A stretch of 64,000 nt of DNA from Fragum whitleyi (lineage: Eukaryota > Mollusca > Bivalvia > Cardiida > Cardiidae), in NCBI GenBank assembly GCA_948146395.1, contig OX411557.1, positions 38,519,689 through 38,583,688 on the forward strand. The letters are read 5' to 3'. The first letter of the stretch is position 1. Each line of letters starts with the position of its first letter. Positions 43,738-55,021 of the stretch are shown here, piece by piece. Made by a program: the position numbers and the translations under genes. Under the pieces are notes generated by a model that saw nothing but the letters and a program-made list of their open reading frames with translations, was not told the DNA's origin and searched no databases.

Positions 43738-43920
43738 CAGTCTCTCACCGATTGGTTGATAATCGTTAACCTATGTGAGATAGCAGCTGGAGGCTAGGAA
43801 AGGATGTGATGGTTGTACTGGTGAGAGAAATGCCAGGAATCCATTGTTAGGTGACCATCCGCCGCGATATAACCGCAAAAATGTTGAAATCGGCGTTAAA
43901 CTCCATTCAATCAATCAATT
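43738..43920 (+). mobile_element. tRNA-derived SINE, head lost, inside the fold-back loop
   Basis: CAGTCTCTCACCGATTGGTT, GATAGCAGCTGGAGGCTAGG, GGATGTGATGGTTGTACTGG, CGCCGCGATATAACCGC and the tail ATCGGCGTTAAACTCCATTC plus CAATCAAT. The tail meets the right arm directly at 43921. Confidence 0.92.
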
Positions 43921-46348
43921 AATATTCCTGCTTACCTTCTTAAGTACTCGAAACCCACTTCCTTATATGGATAAACATTAAGCAAACATTACATTCAAGT
44001 AACAATATATACCCAATCATGATAACAGAATAGAATGAGATATATGCATAAGATTAGAGACTCGCAGTACAAGGTCCAAAGATCGAATCTCCCTCTCACC
44101 TTCTCTTATATATCTACATGAAGTCATTTCCTATTGCTCAGTGACCTATACATAAAATGAAATAAGCTTTTAGAAAATTAAAGGATAGATTTTACATTTT
44201 TCATAATCCTCCTTTTTGATCCCTGGCTATGTTAGCAAGATTTTATTTTATCTAAAATAAAAATCATTCTTGTGAACTCGTGGATATTATCGAAAGTTAA
44301 CGAAAGATAATGAAAGACAGGCCAACTATGTTTTCCAGTAGAAATGCTTTTTTGACTCGTCGAATGTTTACTAAGTCACTGGAATTACAAGTAAAAAACG
44401 TATACGAGATATTCAGTCTGATCACAACTGTTTTTTCTTGGTTTGTGAGTATTTGAAATCCTACATTAAATCCCTTGAATTATTTTTCGATATGACACAT
44501 CATTTGAAAAATAGTGGACAAGAATGTCAGCATGTATGTCGATCTTAATTGTTTTGGTGTGTTATTGAAAAATACGACACCAAAATTATCATTTTAATGC
44601 GAGAATCTGAATATGGGTCTGTCGACATCGGCAGTCACAAATAATTCAGCTCTGTCATCTACGTCAACCCCGTGAAATTCCGACTGTCTACAGAAGCAAC
44701 ATTTTTCTTACTACATGTCGTCTTTTGGGACCCATTGTGTGTTTATTTTTTTTGAATTATGGCTTCAAATTTGGAAAAAATATCGGCGGATGATTAGACT
44801 TCAGCTGTGTACAAGTTAAAATAGTATTTATTGAGAGATAGGCGAAATATGAGAGCATAAAGTCTAATTTCGTAACTTTTCATGGGAAACCTCCGAAATA
44901 ATCAATGATTGTGGCCTTATTTGGGAGGGATATGAGAAAAGATTTATTCTATAGAAGCGCTGAACACTTACACGATCATTTATCTGCTTTAGAATACCAA
45001 AGCTTCAATCGTTTATTTACACGAATAAATTTATTTGACCTACCGTCTCCTCGGCATAATGTTCCGATGCTGTCATCGTTGACTCTCACCTGTCATCGCC
45101 GCAACCGGTTGTACGGTGTGCGTCAGTCGCGCGTCGTTCGTCGTCCACAATTTCTTTAAACATCTTCTCCTCCTAAACCAGTTGGCCAATCTTGATGAAA
45201 CTTGGCAGAGATGTTCCTTGGGTTCAAATAAATGAAATCCATCCTGAACTTTCCCTTAACCCTTATCATAAAAGGTGAAAATATGAAAATCTTCAAAAAT
45301 CTTCTTCTCTGAAACAAGAAGGCAGACAGCTTTCATATTTAGTATGTAGCATCATCTAGTGGACCTGTATCGAGTTTATTCGTATCAAGACCCTGGGCTC
45401 ATATTTGGGCTTCACCCGGGCACAACCCGTTTTACATAGAATCAAAGAGCAAAAATCTTTGAACATTTCTTCTCCGAAACCAGAGGGCACACAGCTTTTA
45501 TATTTTGTGTGTAGCATCACCTAGTGGGCCCTTACCAAGTTTGTTCATACTAAGACCCTGGGTTCATATTTTGGCTTTGCCCGGGCGCATCTCTTATAGC
45601 TCTTCTAAGTACGAAGGGTAAAAATGAAAATCTTCTTCTCTGAATCCAGAATGTAGACAGCTTTCATATTCGGTATGTAGCATCATCTAGTGGACCTTTA
45701 ACAAGTTTGTTCATATCAAGACCCTGGGCACATATTTGGGCTGTACCTGGGCGCAACCCTTTTTACATAGAATCAAAGAGCGAAAATCTTTAAAAAATCT
45801 TCTTCTCCGAAACCAGAGGGCACACAGCTTTTATATTTGGTATGTAGCATCATCTAGTGGGCCCCTACCAAGCTTGTTCAAATCAAGACCCTTGGGTCAG
45901 ATTTGGGCTTCGCCCGGGCGCATCCCTTTTAGCTTATCTGAGCATGATGGTTGAAAATAGGAAAACCTTGAAAAAATCTTCATCTCTGAAACCGGAAGGC
46001 AGAGGGCTTTAATATTTAGTTTGTAGCATTATCTAATGGACCTCTACCAAGTTTGTTCATTTCAAGACTCTGGGATCACATTTGGGCTCCACCTGGGTGC
46101 ATCTCGTTCTACATAGAATCATGGAGCGAAAAGGCATACCAGTCTTGCTCTTGGCTGAAAACATTCCATGGTATTGATCCTATGTAGAAATTATCTTCTT
46201 TTTGACATCTGCCTATTTAATTAATGTGATGTTCCAGGGGTCAAAGAGACGCAGGTGAGTGATCTAGGACCATCATGGTCCTCTTGTTTGTAAAAAATAT
46301 ATCTTTCAAATGTATGTTTGTCTATAAAGCTATGGTATTTGCCATTTT

Positions 46349-47316
46349 AGCTCGACTATTCGTAGAATAGGGGGGGGGGGATATTCCGGTCACCCGGGCG
46401 TCGGCGTTCTCCTACGCGTCGGCATAATGCCTTGGTTAAGTTTTAGCATGTGTCAGATCTTTGCTTCTTCTAAAGCTATTGATTTGAAACTTTGCAAATG
46501 CTTCTGTGACCATAATACCAATCTCTAGACAAAGATTAATTTCTCTGATATTGAATTTAGTCGAATTTTAACCCTTTTCGGACATAGAAATTCTTGGTTA
46601 AGTTTCTGCGTGCAATTGTTGTATATCTGTAATATATCTGAATCTACTAAATCTAATGCTTGGAAACTTTGCACATGCTTATTTGACTATTATATCAGCT
46701 CTGGACAAAGATTCGTTACCCTTATATTGAATCTAGTGGAATTTTAACCCTTTTCGGACTTAGAAATCATTGGTTAAGTTTTTACGTGCAAATGTTGTAT
46801 ATCAGTTATTTCTCTGTTTCTACTGAGGTTTTAACTTATCACAATATCAGACTTAACTTATCACTTTATCATGCAATGAAGCCTGTATTACCCTGATAAC
46901 ACCTGTCTGATAACATAACATAATATCAGTCAGTCTATTTTTAGAAACAATTTACATACACTTTCACCTGGATTTCTTTGATTTCTAAGGGTTTATCATA
47001 ATTAAGCGCTGAAAATGATTGCACGATAAATAGAATTACACGTTAGTGTCTTAAAATATCAGTGTTATCTGGTCTCGGCTGCGAGAAATTATCATGACTC
47101 GGCAGAGCCTCGTCCTGATAGATTCTCCCAACCTCGACCGGATAACACTGTTATTTTTAGACAATAACATGTTATTCTCTATATATCAGTCTCTGGACAA
47201 AGCTTCATTACCCTTATATTAAATTTAGTGGAATTTTCCGATGTCGATGTTGATTTGCTCATGCTATCCAACACTAGGAATAATCGAGCTTCACTGTCCT
47301 CCGACAGCTCTTGTTT
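46349..47316 (+). mobile_element. AGCTCGACTATTCG-start, CTCTTG-end element with an inner insertion
   Basis: It starts in a T-tract with the hairpin AGCTCGACTATTCG...AGAATAGGGG. It has three internal units of about 165-175 bp with CTTGGTTAAGTTT and GAAACTTTGCA. It ends with the hairpin CTGTCCTCCGACAG and CTCTTGTTT. About 46836-47178 interrupts the third unit and carries a palindrome, CAGTGTTATCTGGT/ACCGGATAACACTG, with CTCGGCTGCGAG. Confidence 0.82.
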
Positions 47317-48505
47317 ATATTAAAGTCTTAATACTGAGGTAAAAAGTAATTTTGTTCAAAATGTACATCTATAAAATTCTTTGTCACCCCAAAACAGAAA
47401 CAAATACATTTCGTTACCACAAATCTGTAAGGTTAACCATTTTAAAACCCCATATTTAAACATAATTATAGAGATTTTAACGTGTTTGTAGAAGCGTTGA
47501 GGCAAAATCGATACGAAAACAAGGAACCTAGAACAAAATGTCTTCGAAAACTTATCTTTGTTTAAGCCTGATTTACTACATTCTTTGATAGATTTCCCAG
47601 ACAAAATGTTTAAAATGCCTTATTGTTCTTTCATGTGGAAATAGTGCTTCGGGAGTTGCTCATACATGTCTACTTGCTTCTAGAATACAAGTTTACAATG
47701 TCATTTTTGTACATCTTAACGCTGTCAACACAATTCCAGTTAAATCGCACAACGTTTCTCATTGTATTATGCTAGTTAGATTCATATTTTTTAAACATAA
47801 TTATGATGACAAAGCGTATTGAAAAAAAAAAAGAAAAAAATGACCAATTACCGTTAAAGTAAAGCGCGGACCTCGACGGAAGCACAAGTAAAATCGGAAC
47901 ATTTCCAGGGTGTCCCACAAAGGCACCATAATTACGGGTTCATAGTTAAAAGGTAATTCGCGAATGTTGGAATTTATATTGAAGCAAGAATTTTAGAAAC
48001 TTCGTCATACAGTTCATAACATCGTGAAATTGACATTCATTTCAACCAAAACAATTCTAAATCGCTCAATCAGCGCTCCATTTATTCATTCCAAACACTC
48101 ACTCAAACCATTGTTAAATGTATTTTCAATTTGAAGCAACCTGAATCGTTTTATTACGATGGACCGCGAGAGCAAACATTTCTGTAAAATTATATATCAA
48201 CATTTTTTTTTATAAAACACCCAGGCGTCTTAATTACAATGGATTTGTAATGTGATATATTGTCTAATGTTTAGCCCTCGCAGACGCACTGTTCTTTGGT
48301 TGTCAAGATCCTCTAGCTTTTTCTTTTTACTTGAGGCCTGGTTTCTCCTGTTGCTAAAACCGACTTTAAAATCAAATTAACACTTTGACAAGGATTTTTG
48401 TTAGAGTAATGCGTTAGTTTGACATTTAAGTCTTCCATATTTGACTGTTTCTTCGCCGAGCTACGATAGATTTGTAGTTTACCTTGGTGGCTGTGGCATC
48501 AGATT
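47317..48505. other. Mostly unassigned, with one MITE end
   Basis: At 48008-48125 a CAGTTA-family end is present (CAGTTCATAACATCGTGAAA, TCCAAACACTCACTCAAACC) and then stops. The rest has no recognisable feature. An A-run lies near 47821. Confidence 0.6.
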
Positions 48506-48507
48506 GG

Positions 48508-48795
48508 GTTGGTTGAATGGGATTTACACCGCTTCCAATATTATTTAAGCTATATTAAGGCGGCTGGACCACCTAACAATGGATTCCTGGTATTTCTCAC
48601 ACCAGTACTACCAGTACATCCTTTCCTAGCCTCCAGCTGCTATCCCACATAGGTCTACGATTATCAACCCTTTGGTGGTAGACAAATAGTCGGAAAGGAT
48701 GAGTGCCGCCGTCGGGGATAGAACTCGGGGACTCTTGATTGACAGACCGACGGGCTTCCACCTGCGTTTTGGGAACTTTTGGGGTAAAATATCGA
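48508..48795 (-). mobile_element. tRNA-derived SINE with partial head
   Basis: In reverse: GTCGGTCTGTCAATCAAGAG, GAGTTCTATCCCCGACGGCG, GCACTCATCCTTTCCGACTA, then the core (GTAGACCTATGTGGGATAGC) and the tail GGAAGCGGTGTAAATCCCAT. Confidence 0.9.
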
Positions 48796-49385
48796 CGTGT
48801 TGCCTTTAAGATGTCGTTGGCGTAGTTGTTGTTGATTTACTATTCGGTGACAAACTACCTAGTCGGTGTGGCTAACCTTAATCTTTACGCATGAAACTTG
48901 TTATACATGTATATGTTCATCATTACAAAAAATAGAAACTATCATTTGTGTTACCTAATGATGTATTGCTTTAGGGATTAAACCCCCTTTACGACTTGTT
49001 TAACCCATTTTTCACTTTATTTCGATGTCGGAGATCTAAGCCCTCCATGCCATCTGATTGTGTCTCTCTTGTTATAGGTAAACCATGTTATTCGAATGTT
49101 TATAAACAGACTTTCGACGAGTTTACTATAGAGAAATTGTGACCAACGAATTTTTGCTGTCACGGTCTTTTAACTATACTGAAAGATGACACAACGTGCT
49201 TTCGAAACCGACTTCACCATGAAGAAACTAACATTGAAACGGCAAAAAACATTGACTATCGATAGGAAGAAAAAGTGCTTTTCTTGATGAGTTTCTTTAT
49301 TCTATCAGTATATAGGTGATTACATTTGTTATTATGTTCCGTTATCTTGTGCTTGTTAAATTTCTGTTAGTCCACCCCTTCTCCT
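48796..49385. other. Unassigned stretch
   Basis: I see nothing recognisable. Confidence 0.35.
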
Positions 49386-49389
49386 GGCT

Positions 49390-49665
49390 GCCGCCACCAT
49401 AGCGCAGTTGGTTGGGCATAAGACTTCCGATCTGGAAGTCGTGGGTTCGATCCCCGGTGGCGGCAAATATCCTTTCGGACGTTTGTCTCTCACCTATGGG
49501 TAGATAATCGTAAACCTATGTGAGATAGCAGTCGGAGGCTAGGAAAGGGTGTAATGGTAGTACAGGTGAAAGAAATACCAGGAATCCATTGTTAGGTGCT
49601 CCGGCCACCGCGATATAACTGCGAAATTGTTGAAAGCGGCGTAAAACCCATTCAAACAAACAAGC
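49390..49665 (+). mobile_element. tRNA-derived SINE, full length
   Basis: The head at 49390-49464 folds as a tRNA: acceptor GCCGCCA or GCCGCC against GGCGGC, A-box ATAGCGCAGTTGGTTGGGC, anticodon stem ACTTC/GAAGT, B-box GGTTCGATCCC. The loop lacks the usual T before the anticodon, so it is not a working tRNA. The core (AGCAGTCGGAGGCTAGGAAA) and tail (GAAAGCGGCGTAAAACCCAT) follow. It is the best-preserved SINE here. Confidence 0.93.
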
Positions 49666-49745
49666 CTTCTCCTGGCTATGCCACGTTCTCCCGCGTTTTC
49701 GAATACCGCGGTTGTACTATAGTGACTAGTCACTGAATGAATGTG

Positions 49746-49795
49746 TACAGTTAACAACATCGTGAAATTGACAAGGTCAATAATTTTGGAAAGAG
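49746..49795 (+). mobile_element. CAGTTA-family MITE end fragment
   Basis: TACAGTTAACAACATCGTGA and AATTGACAAGGTCAATAATT are one terminus, then the match ends. Confidence 0.8.
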
Positions 49796-49982
49796 TTCGG
49801 TTTATCAAACGAAGTACGAAATAAAGCGTAAATATCGCTTTTAATGGAACGGTTTCAACAGCAAGAAATACTTGAGCAGCCCGGCGATGTCTTTTGATAC
49901 CATTATTCGTAATACCTTTTTTCAGGCGAACACGAAGCATTTTAACATAGTCGCTTTTGCGCCAAATATCTAACTGAAACAT
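49796..49982 (-). other. Open frame of about 62 codons outside the MITE, unidentified
   Basis: The minus-strand frame begins MFQLDIWRKSDYVKMLRVRL and continues with a basic stretch, GITNNGIKRHRRAAQVFL, before running into the MITE end and a SINE (147 codons in total). The part outside repeats does not match any family I recognise. It could be a fragment of a coding exon or transposon protein next to the MITE break, or chance. Confidence 0.2.
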
Positions 49983-49997
49983 AATTCATCGATGGGT

Positions 49998-50053
49998 GAT
50001 CAAAACCTCGTAACTCCAGCTTATTCAAGCTGTAGTTACGAGTTTTTTGGCTC
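49998..50053. repeat. GACCAAAACATCG hairpin
   Basis: GATCAAAACCTCGTAACTCC and AGCTT pair with AAGCTGTAGTTACGAGTTTT. Relative of 27991-28045. Confidence 0.8.
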
Positions 50054-50870
50054 CCCACGAATGGATTACTGTTTCTACAAGCAAGAAGTCTCGTATATCG
50101 AAGAGACGAGAGCGGACCACATAATTGGATTGTAAACAGACGACGTGGTTATTCCGTAATTATTGCGTAATTATTGCCTCTCAAAGGTTTCGCCGCGGAA
50201 ACTTTACGAGATAATTTTCGTCAAATTTAATTCTGTTATTTGCTGAAGGTGTTGTGTGCAGACTTTTTACATGTTATTTTCTGTGTATTTTATTCGCGTT
50301 CAGCTGAGTCTTTCAGTTTGTTGAACTCTTTGCATATTATGCGTATATTTCTGAAATTGAAATTATGTACGTAAATTTTGATTGGGCGATCATCATCTTA
50401 TTTTTGAGGTCCATCAGTGGTTGCTTAATACCATCTTGTCGAGCCAAGGGTTACGAACGTTTTATTCGACAAGAAGCTATCGATTCGATAACCTTTGACT
50501 CCTGAAGACGGCTTAATACTAGCATATTTTTTTCTGCAAAGTCGTAATTATTATTTAATTCCTTGTCACCAGACCTCGTCCTAATCGTTTCAACATGTGT
50601 CTCCGTGAGTTCCAACATCATAGAATTTGGATTGATAATTTTTGGGGGAGTTGTGCCCCATCTTAAAAGCTTTTCCTCTTTGAAAAAGAATTTTAACTTT
50701 GGTTTAACGCCGCTTGTTTAACGCGGCTTTTAATTTTTTTCAGTCGGCTGAACGTGCTAAAATAAGATTGGATTTCGGTTACACGTTCTCACTTTTTAAG
50801 GACTTTGATGAAGAAGGTTACGACGCTATTATTAGTCAATGAAAATCGTCCTGGCCAAGGAAAAATAATA
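50054..50870. other. Unassigned stretch
   Basis: TTTAACGCCGCTTG/TTTAACGCGGCTTTT near 50702 is a small repeat. I see nothing coding. Confidence 0.35.
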
Positions 50871-50872
50871 AT

Positions 50873-51109
50873 GAGCCTGTGCGCGAGATTTCCAACAATT
50901 TCAATATGCGCAAAGATAAGACTCTGACCAGCCTGTGCATCCGCACAGTCTGACCAGAGTCTGCACTATGCATTTAGTAGATAGATAAGGTCTCAGAGTA
51001 CCTGTAGACAATCAGGCAACTTTATATTTACAGTACGTGGCTGTCAACGCTACTCAATGTTTGCAACCCACGAGCATTTCAAATTGTTGGAAATGTCACG
51101 CACAGGCTC
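50873..51109. mobile_element. GAGCCTGTGCG TIR element
   Basis: GAGCCTGTGCGCGAGATTTC/CAACAATTT at the left pairs with AAATTGTTGG/AAATGTCACGCACAGGCTC at the right. An inner palindrome is GACTCTGACCAGCCTGTGC/GCACAGTCTGACCAGAGTC. Flanks show TAAT on both sides (possible duplication). About 237 bp. Relative at 60529-61039. Confidence 0.85.
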
Positions 51110-51970
51110 TAATATAGTCAGACAACTACAGTTACTGGAAATCTGATATTAATATTGCCTGGTACTGATTATAAATAAATCAACATGATAACTTTGTCCT
51201 GATGACCGAGCGATGACCAAATAATACCATAATTACAAATTTGTGAGCAATGATAAGGTTTCAAACAGATAATTGACCATTTCCTTTCTATGTACAAGTA
51301 AAGTTCTATCGTTATGTTCGTTTTTCACTTTCAAAATTAAATGAAATAGTCTTTCAGTTTTTAAGATTTTAAAAGACAAATTGGTAATAAAGTATAAGCT
51401 TCAGACAAAACAATAACAAGAATGACTCTTTTAAAAAAAATCTTTGCTTAAAAAAAAAGAAAACATATAGTGTATTTGAACAAGGTAAACCTCGTGGTAT
51501 CAAACTTATGCATTACATAAAGTTACACGCCTCAAACATTGTTTTACGCATTTAAATTCATTAAAAAATGTAACAGAGTGTGAAAGAGTCTTATTTTTTT
51601 TCTGTTGTACTTTGAAAGCTTGTTATCTACAATTTGACATGCTAAGCGGAAGCTGTCTCAAAAATGTAAATTGCAGCCAAAAGTATGCAAGAAGCAGCCA
51701 ATTTTCAATCGTGTTTGTGACAAAACCTTGGACAGCAGTCACTGTTAGCAGCCAACATACCATGTCTTTGGGAATGTAAGAATGTTGAGAAACTGACATG
51801 TAATGTCCCATGTTTACGGCGGAATTTCTACTAATAGAACGCTCTTTCTAGGAAAAATTGATGACAATAATTGTTATGTAACACTTGTTTCGAACGTAGA
51901 ACACCTTGCTGTTAGCGAATCAGCCTTTTGGATGAAAAAAAAGACTATACATTTTTTCTAGCATTTTTTT
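51110..51970. other. Unassigned stretch
   Basis: No exon or repeat is recognised. The 62-codon minus-strand frame at 51623-51811 has no known motif. Confidence 0.35.
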
Positions 51971-51975
51971 CTGAT

Positions 51976-52205
51976 AAACAGTTAACAACATTGTGAAATT
52001 GGCGAGATTAACGATTTTGGAATGATTTAGGAATGAAATTGAACGAGTGTGTGGGGCGAGTTTTGAGTGAAATTCAAAGAAGGTAATCCAATATTGCTAA
52101 TTTTGTTCAAGGTGAACAAAATTAGCGATATTTATTACCTCCATCTAATAGAATTTGCATGAATACGCGTTTTTGTTCGAATTGTTGAATGGTTTCGATA
52201 CATAC
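51976..52205 (+). mobile_element. CAGTTA-family MITE, right part missing
   Basis: ACAGTTAACAACATTGTGAA, GGAATGATTTAGGAATGAAA, the full central palindrome GCTAATTTTGTTCAAGGTGA/ACAAAATTAGCG, then a short piece TTTTTGTTCGAATTGTTGAA. Confidence 0.82.
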
Positions 52206-53023
52206 ATGATCAAAATGCAGCGAGGGCTGGGCAGTTTATTTGAAGTTATGACTTTAGGTAAGGTTTGAATCCATTTTTATCTTTTGGTTAGTACGTTAAT
52301 TGGTCTTATTTCTGAGTTAAAATGCTCTATGGAAAAAGTACGGAACCCTGTATTGTTTACTGACTTTCATAATGGAAATGGGTCTGATATGTCAGTTGGC
52401 TTAAAGTTGAGAAAAACATGTACATTGTGTATGTTCATATACAGCAAGGAAATCGACTGGTCAAAGACATTAATCATCAAAGGCGAAGCTTTATAAAGAC
52501 GCTATAGTAGTGATAATCAAAAGACCTGTATTTACGTCATTTGAGAAAAGCACCCACGAGCATGTATGCTACTAAAGGGCTGGAAATGCCGTGTGGGGTT
52601 AGCATTGAACCTCCGGTTTTATTGGTAAATCATATATTTATCATTATTATAATTATGATCTTTTTCAGTGGCTATCAGTAAATTCTGATATTTCATAATT
52701 GTTCAATTGAATATGGAATTCATATATTTATCTTTATTATTAAATCTAAGATTTGAAAAAAAATAGACATTGTTCACGGGCTTTTCAAAGCAGCTGACAG
52801 TTTGCTGTGTTTCGAGTGTATAATGAAACACGTTCTATATATGGTGTGAGTACTAATTTAGAATACTCTCTCGGGAAGGCAATATGTTTTGTGATGTCTA
52901 TCTAACACTCTCTATCTGCACAATATGCGTGAGAAAAAAATACTGCTGAACTTGGCAATTCCATTCTGTAATACAGCTAAAGAACAATAGATGATTGAGT
53001 TGAGTTAGAATTACAGTCAGCTA
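52206..53023. other. Unassigned stretch
   Basis: The 70-codon plus-strand frame at 52284-52496 (MVSTLIGLISELKCSMEKV and on) has no known motif. I see no splice-consistent exon. Confidence 0.3.
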
Positions 53024-53025
53024 AC

Positions 53026-53118
53026 AGTAAATCACATCGTGATATTGACATTCATCTCAATCAAAAACATTCTAAATCGCTCACTCAGCGGCCATTCGTT
53101 CATTCTAAATACTCACTA
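53026..53118. mobile_element. CAGTTA-family MITE end fragment
   Basis: CAGTAAATCACATCGTGATA, CTCAATCAAAAACATTCTAA and TTCTAAATACTCACTACAAC; then the sequence changes to the hairpin MITE below. Confidence 0.8.
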
Positions 53119-53149
53119 CAACCATAGCAACGCTATTTTGTAACCACGA

Positions 53150-53427
53150 AAATGACGTCATAATGTATATATTGTGACGTCAGTTTTAAACGGCGTTATA
53201 AGTTTCGCGGGAAATTGAAAAGTCGAATTAAGAATTTTGACGATTTTTCGCCAAAATTCGGGTCATATCATAAATAGAATATCAAATTTGTGCTCATAAA
53301 ATATCGAATTAATAAACTCGTCATCTAAAACAGATAAAAACTCGGCGCAGCCTCGTTTTTATCTGTCTATAGATGACTCGTTTATTTAATTCGGTATTCA
53401 TTGACCACTCATTCAATATCCTCTATA
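53150..53427. mobile_element. GAATTTATTAAAC hairpin MITE, longest copy
   Basis: TGACGTCAGTTTTAAACGGC, ATAGAATATCAAATTTGTGC, CGAATTAATAAACTCGTCAT, AACAGATAAAAACTCG and its complement, and CACTCATTCAATATCCTCTA at the right. It aligns with 4975-5228. Confidence 0.8.
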
Positions 53428-53998
53428 GATTTGCCAGTCAAAAAATAGTTCTTATTGCTCGCAAAGAACGTAATGAACAAAGTGGAATTAGAGGCTTTTC
53501 ATTTTTGATTGTAAGAATATAATTTTCAAAAAAAGGACCCCGAAAAATTCCTTGCTTTGAACTGATAGTTTCAGATCCCCAATCATATTTTTGGCAAAAA
53601 AAATTGAAAAAGGAAGAAAACGGTATCCTAGAAAATGTCAAAATGTCCCTATTCCTAAAACTTGACAAATACAGAGCGCATAAAACACATTGTTTGTTGG
53701 GAAGTTTATATCCCTGGAAATGCCTCTAATTCTAATTAATGGTTTTCATCTTTATAGCTTTTCGACGCTTTCCGGAGTTTTAAACAACCTAATTTCCATG
53801 AAAATTATTGCTTTTAATCGTAAAGTTAACAGAATGCGCCAATTTAACAATGCACTGAACGAAACAAATGAATCGCTGGTCGTTTTGTAAAATTTCATAA
53901 TGTAGAACTGGATACAATATGATGAAAAGTGTATCTAGTTTGATTCTTATGCCCATTTCCCCGCAATGAAGCCGAGTTGGTACACGTATAGTCAATCA
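53428..53998. other. Unassigned stretch
   Basis: It has frames of 66-76 codons on both strands and no family match. It could be an old repeat. Confidence 0.3.
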
Positions 53999-54265
53999 GA
54001 GCCGCCGTCATAGCGCAGAAAGATGCGTCCGACTGTCAATTTAGAGATACCGGCTTCAATCCCCGACGGCGGCACTCATCTTTTCCTACTATTTGGCTCT
54101 CACCAGTGGGTTGATAATCGTAGACCTATGTGAGATAGTAGCTGGGGGCTAGGAAAGGATGTGATGGTTGTACTGGTGAGAGAAATACCTGGAAACTATT
54201 GTTAGGTGGTCCAGCCGCTGCGATATAACTTAAAGATTAAAAGGCAATTCAAACAAGCAAACAAA
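53999..54265 (+). mobile_element. tRNA-derived SINE with head
   Basis: GAGCCGCCGTCATAGCGCAG, GCGTCCGACTGTCAATTTAG, CTTCAATCCCCGACGGCGGC, then GTGGGTTGATAATCGTAGAC, GGGCTAGGAAAGGATGTGAT, CAGCCGCTGCGATATAACTT. The tail is eroded. Confidence 0.9.
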
Positions 54266-54287
54266 TTCAATCAGTAACTCAGTGCAG

Positions 54288-54660
54288 TTAGAAACAATTG
54301 TGAAATTGATTCCAATTCCGAGCAAAACCATTCTAAATCGCTCTCATAAAGCTCAATTCATTCATTCCAAACTCTCACTCAAACCATTCAAAGAGGCTTT
54401 CAAATGACTTAAAAAAAGATGACATCAAACTACATTCAAAATAATGATAAAACAGCCGTGATGTTAATTGAATTTTGTAAGCGTTTGATTGGTTTGTGAA
54501 GACATAGAAAGCTATTTGTAGTTCTTGTAAACATACTTATTAAAGGGAGGTAACAAATATCACTAATTTCGTTCATCTTGAATAAAATTAGCAATATTGG
54601 ATTACCTCGCTTATATTTTAATGAAAAATCACTCATCGCACTCACTCAATTGCACGAACC
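54288..54660 (-). mobile_element. CAGTTA-family MITE
   Basis: GTGCAGTTAGAAACAATTGT at one end, AGCTCAATTCATTCATTCCA, the palindrome CACTAATTTCGTTCATCTTG/AATAAAATTAGC, then ACTCATCGCACTCACTCAAT. The far terminus is lost. Confidence 0.82.
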
Positions 54661-55015
54661 TTAACGTCAGGGCTAAGATAGCCTTATAAGGTCAAAATTA
54701 ACTATTAAGGCCTAATCGTATAAAATCAACCTACCTCTCTGTCGCGCACATTCTAGATTGGTGAATTGTCAAATATATAGATATTTTCCGATTAAGTTTG
54801 AAATATATGACTTTATATGGCCATTTTCTTTTATAATCCAACCATTAAATTCATACCAAAAGGATATCAAACAACATCCATACAATAACGTCTGGGCGAC
54901 TTTTTAATATATTTGTTATGTCTGGAAAAGGTAGAATAAACAGTCTCGGACACGTTTCCGAAAAGGAACCATCAGGAATTGCTTACATCAAATATACCTT
55001 GTGTTCAAAATGCAT
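54661..55015. other. Unassigned stretch
   Basis: I see nothing recognisable. Confidence 0.35.
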
Positions 55016-55021
55016 ACACGT

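Larger units (their letters stand above)
41936..45120. mobile_element. 3.2-kb fold-back element with 1.2-kb inverted arms, 5-bp target duplication
   Basis: The left end CACACCGTACAACCGGTTGC and right end GCAACCGGTTGTACGGTGTG are exact inverses. CGTCA flanks both ends (41931-41935 and 45121-45125). The arms run 41936-43120 and 43921-45120 and stay close throughout, for example TTCGGAGGTTTCCCATG with CATGGGAAACCTCCGAA. I estimate above 90% identity but have not counted. The 0.8-kb centre holds unique DNA, a GAA repeat and a SINE. No transposase is seen: the 64-codon minus-strand frame at 42410-42604 has no family motif. Confidence 0.93.
41868..46289 (+). mobile_element. AGCTCACCTGAG-start, CTCTTG-end element, split by a fold-back insertion
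   Basis: It starts in a T-tract with the hairpin AGCTCACCTGAG...CAAGATGAGCT, followed by GTCCGGCGTCCGTCGTC, and is then interrupted at 41936. It resumes at 45126 with GTCGCGCGTCGTTCGTCGTC and ACATCTTCTCCTCCTAAACC. About five internal units of about 165 bp carry AGCATCATCTAGTGGACC. It ends with the hairpin GGACCATCATGGTCC and TCTTGTTT. Without the insertion it is about 1.23 kb. Same family as 19532-20458. Confidence 0.88.

Noticed and set aside
42410..45159. Transposase of the fold-back element in the 64- and 84-codon frames
   Set aside because: Neither shows a DDE-type or zinc-finger motif; the first lies in an arm and is mirrored in the other arm.
49390..49464. tRNA gene
   Set aside because: It folds well but lacks the T before the anticodon and is joined to a SINE body and tail, so it is a SINE head.
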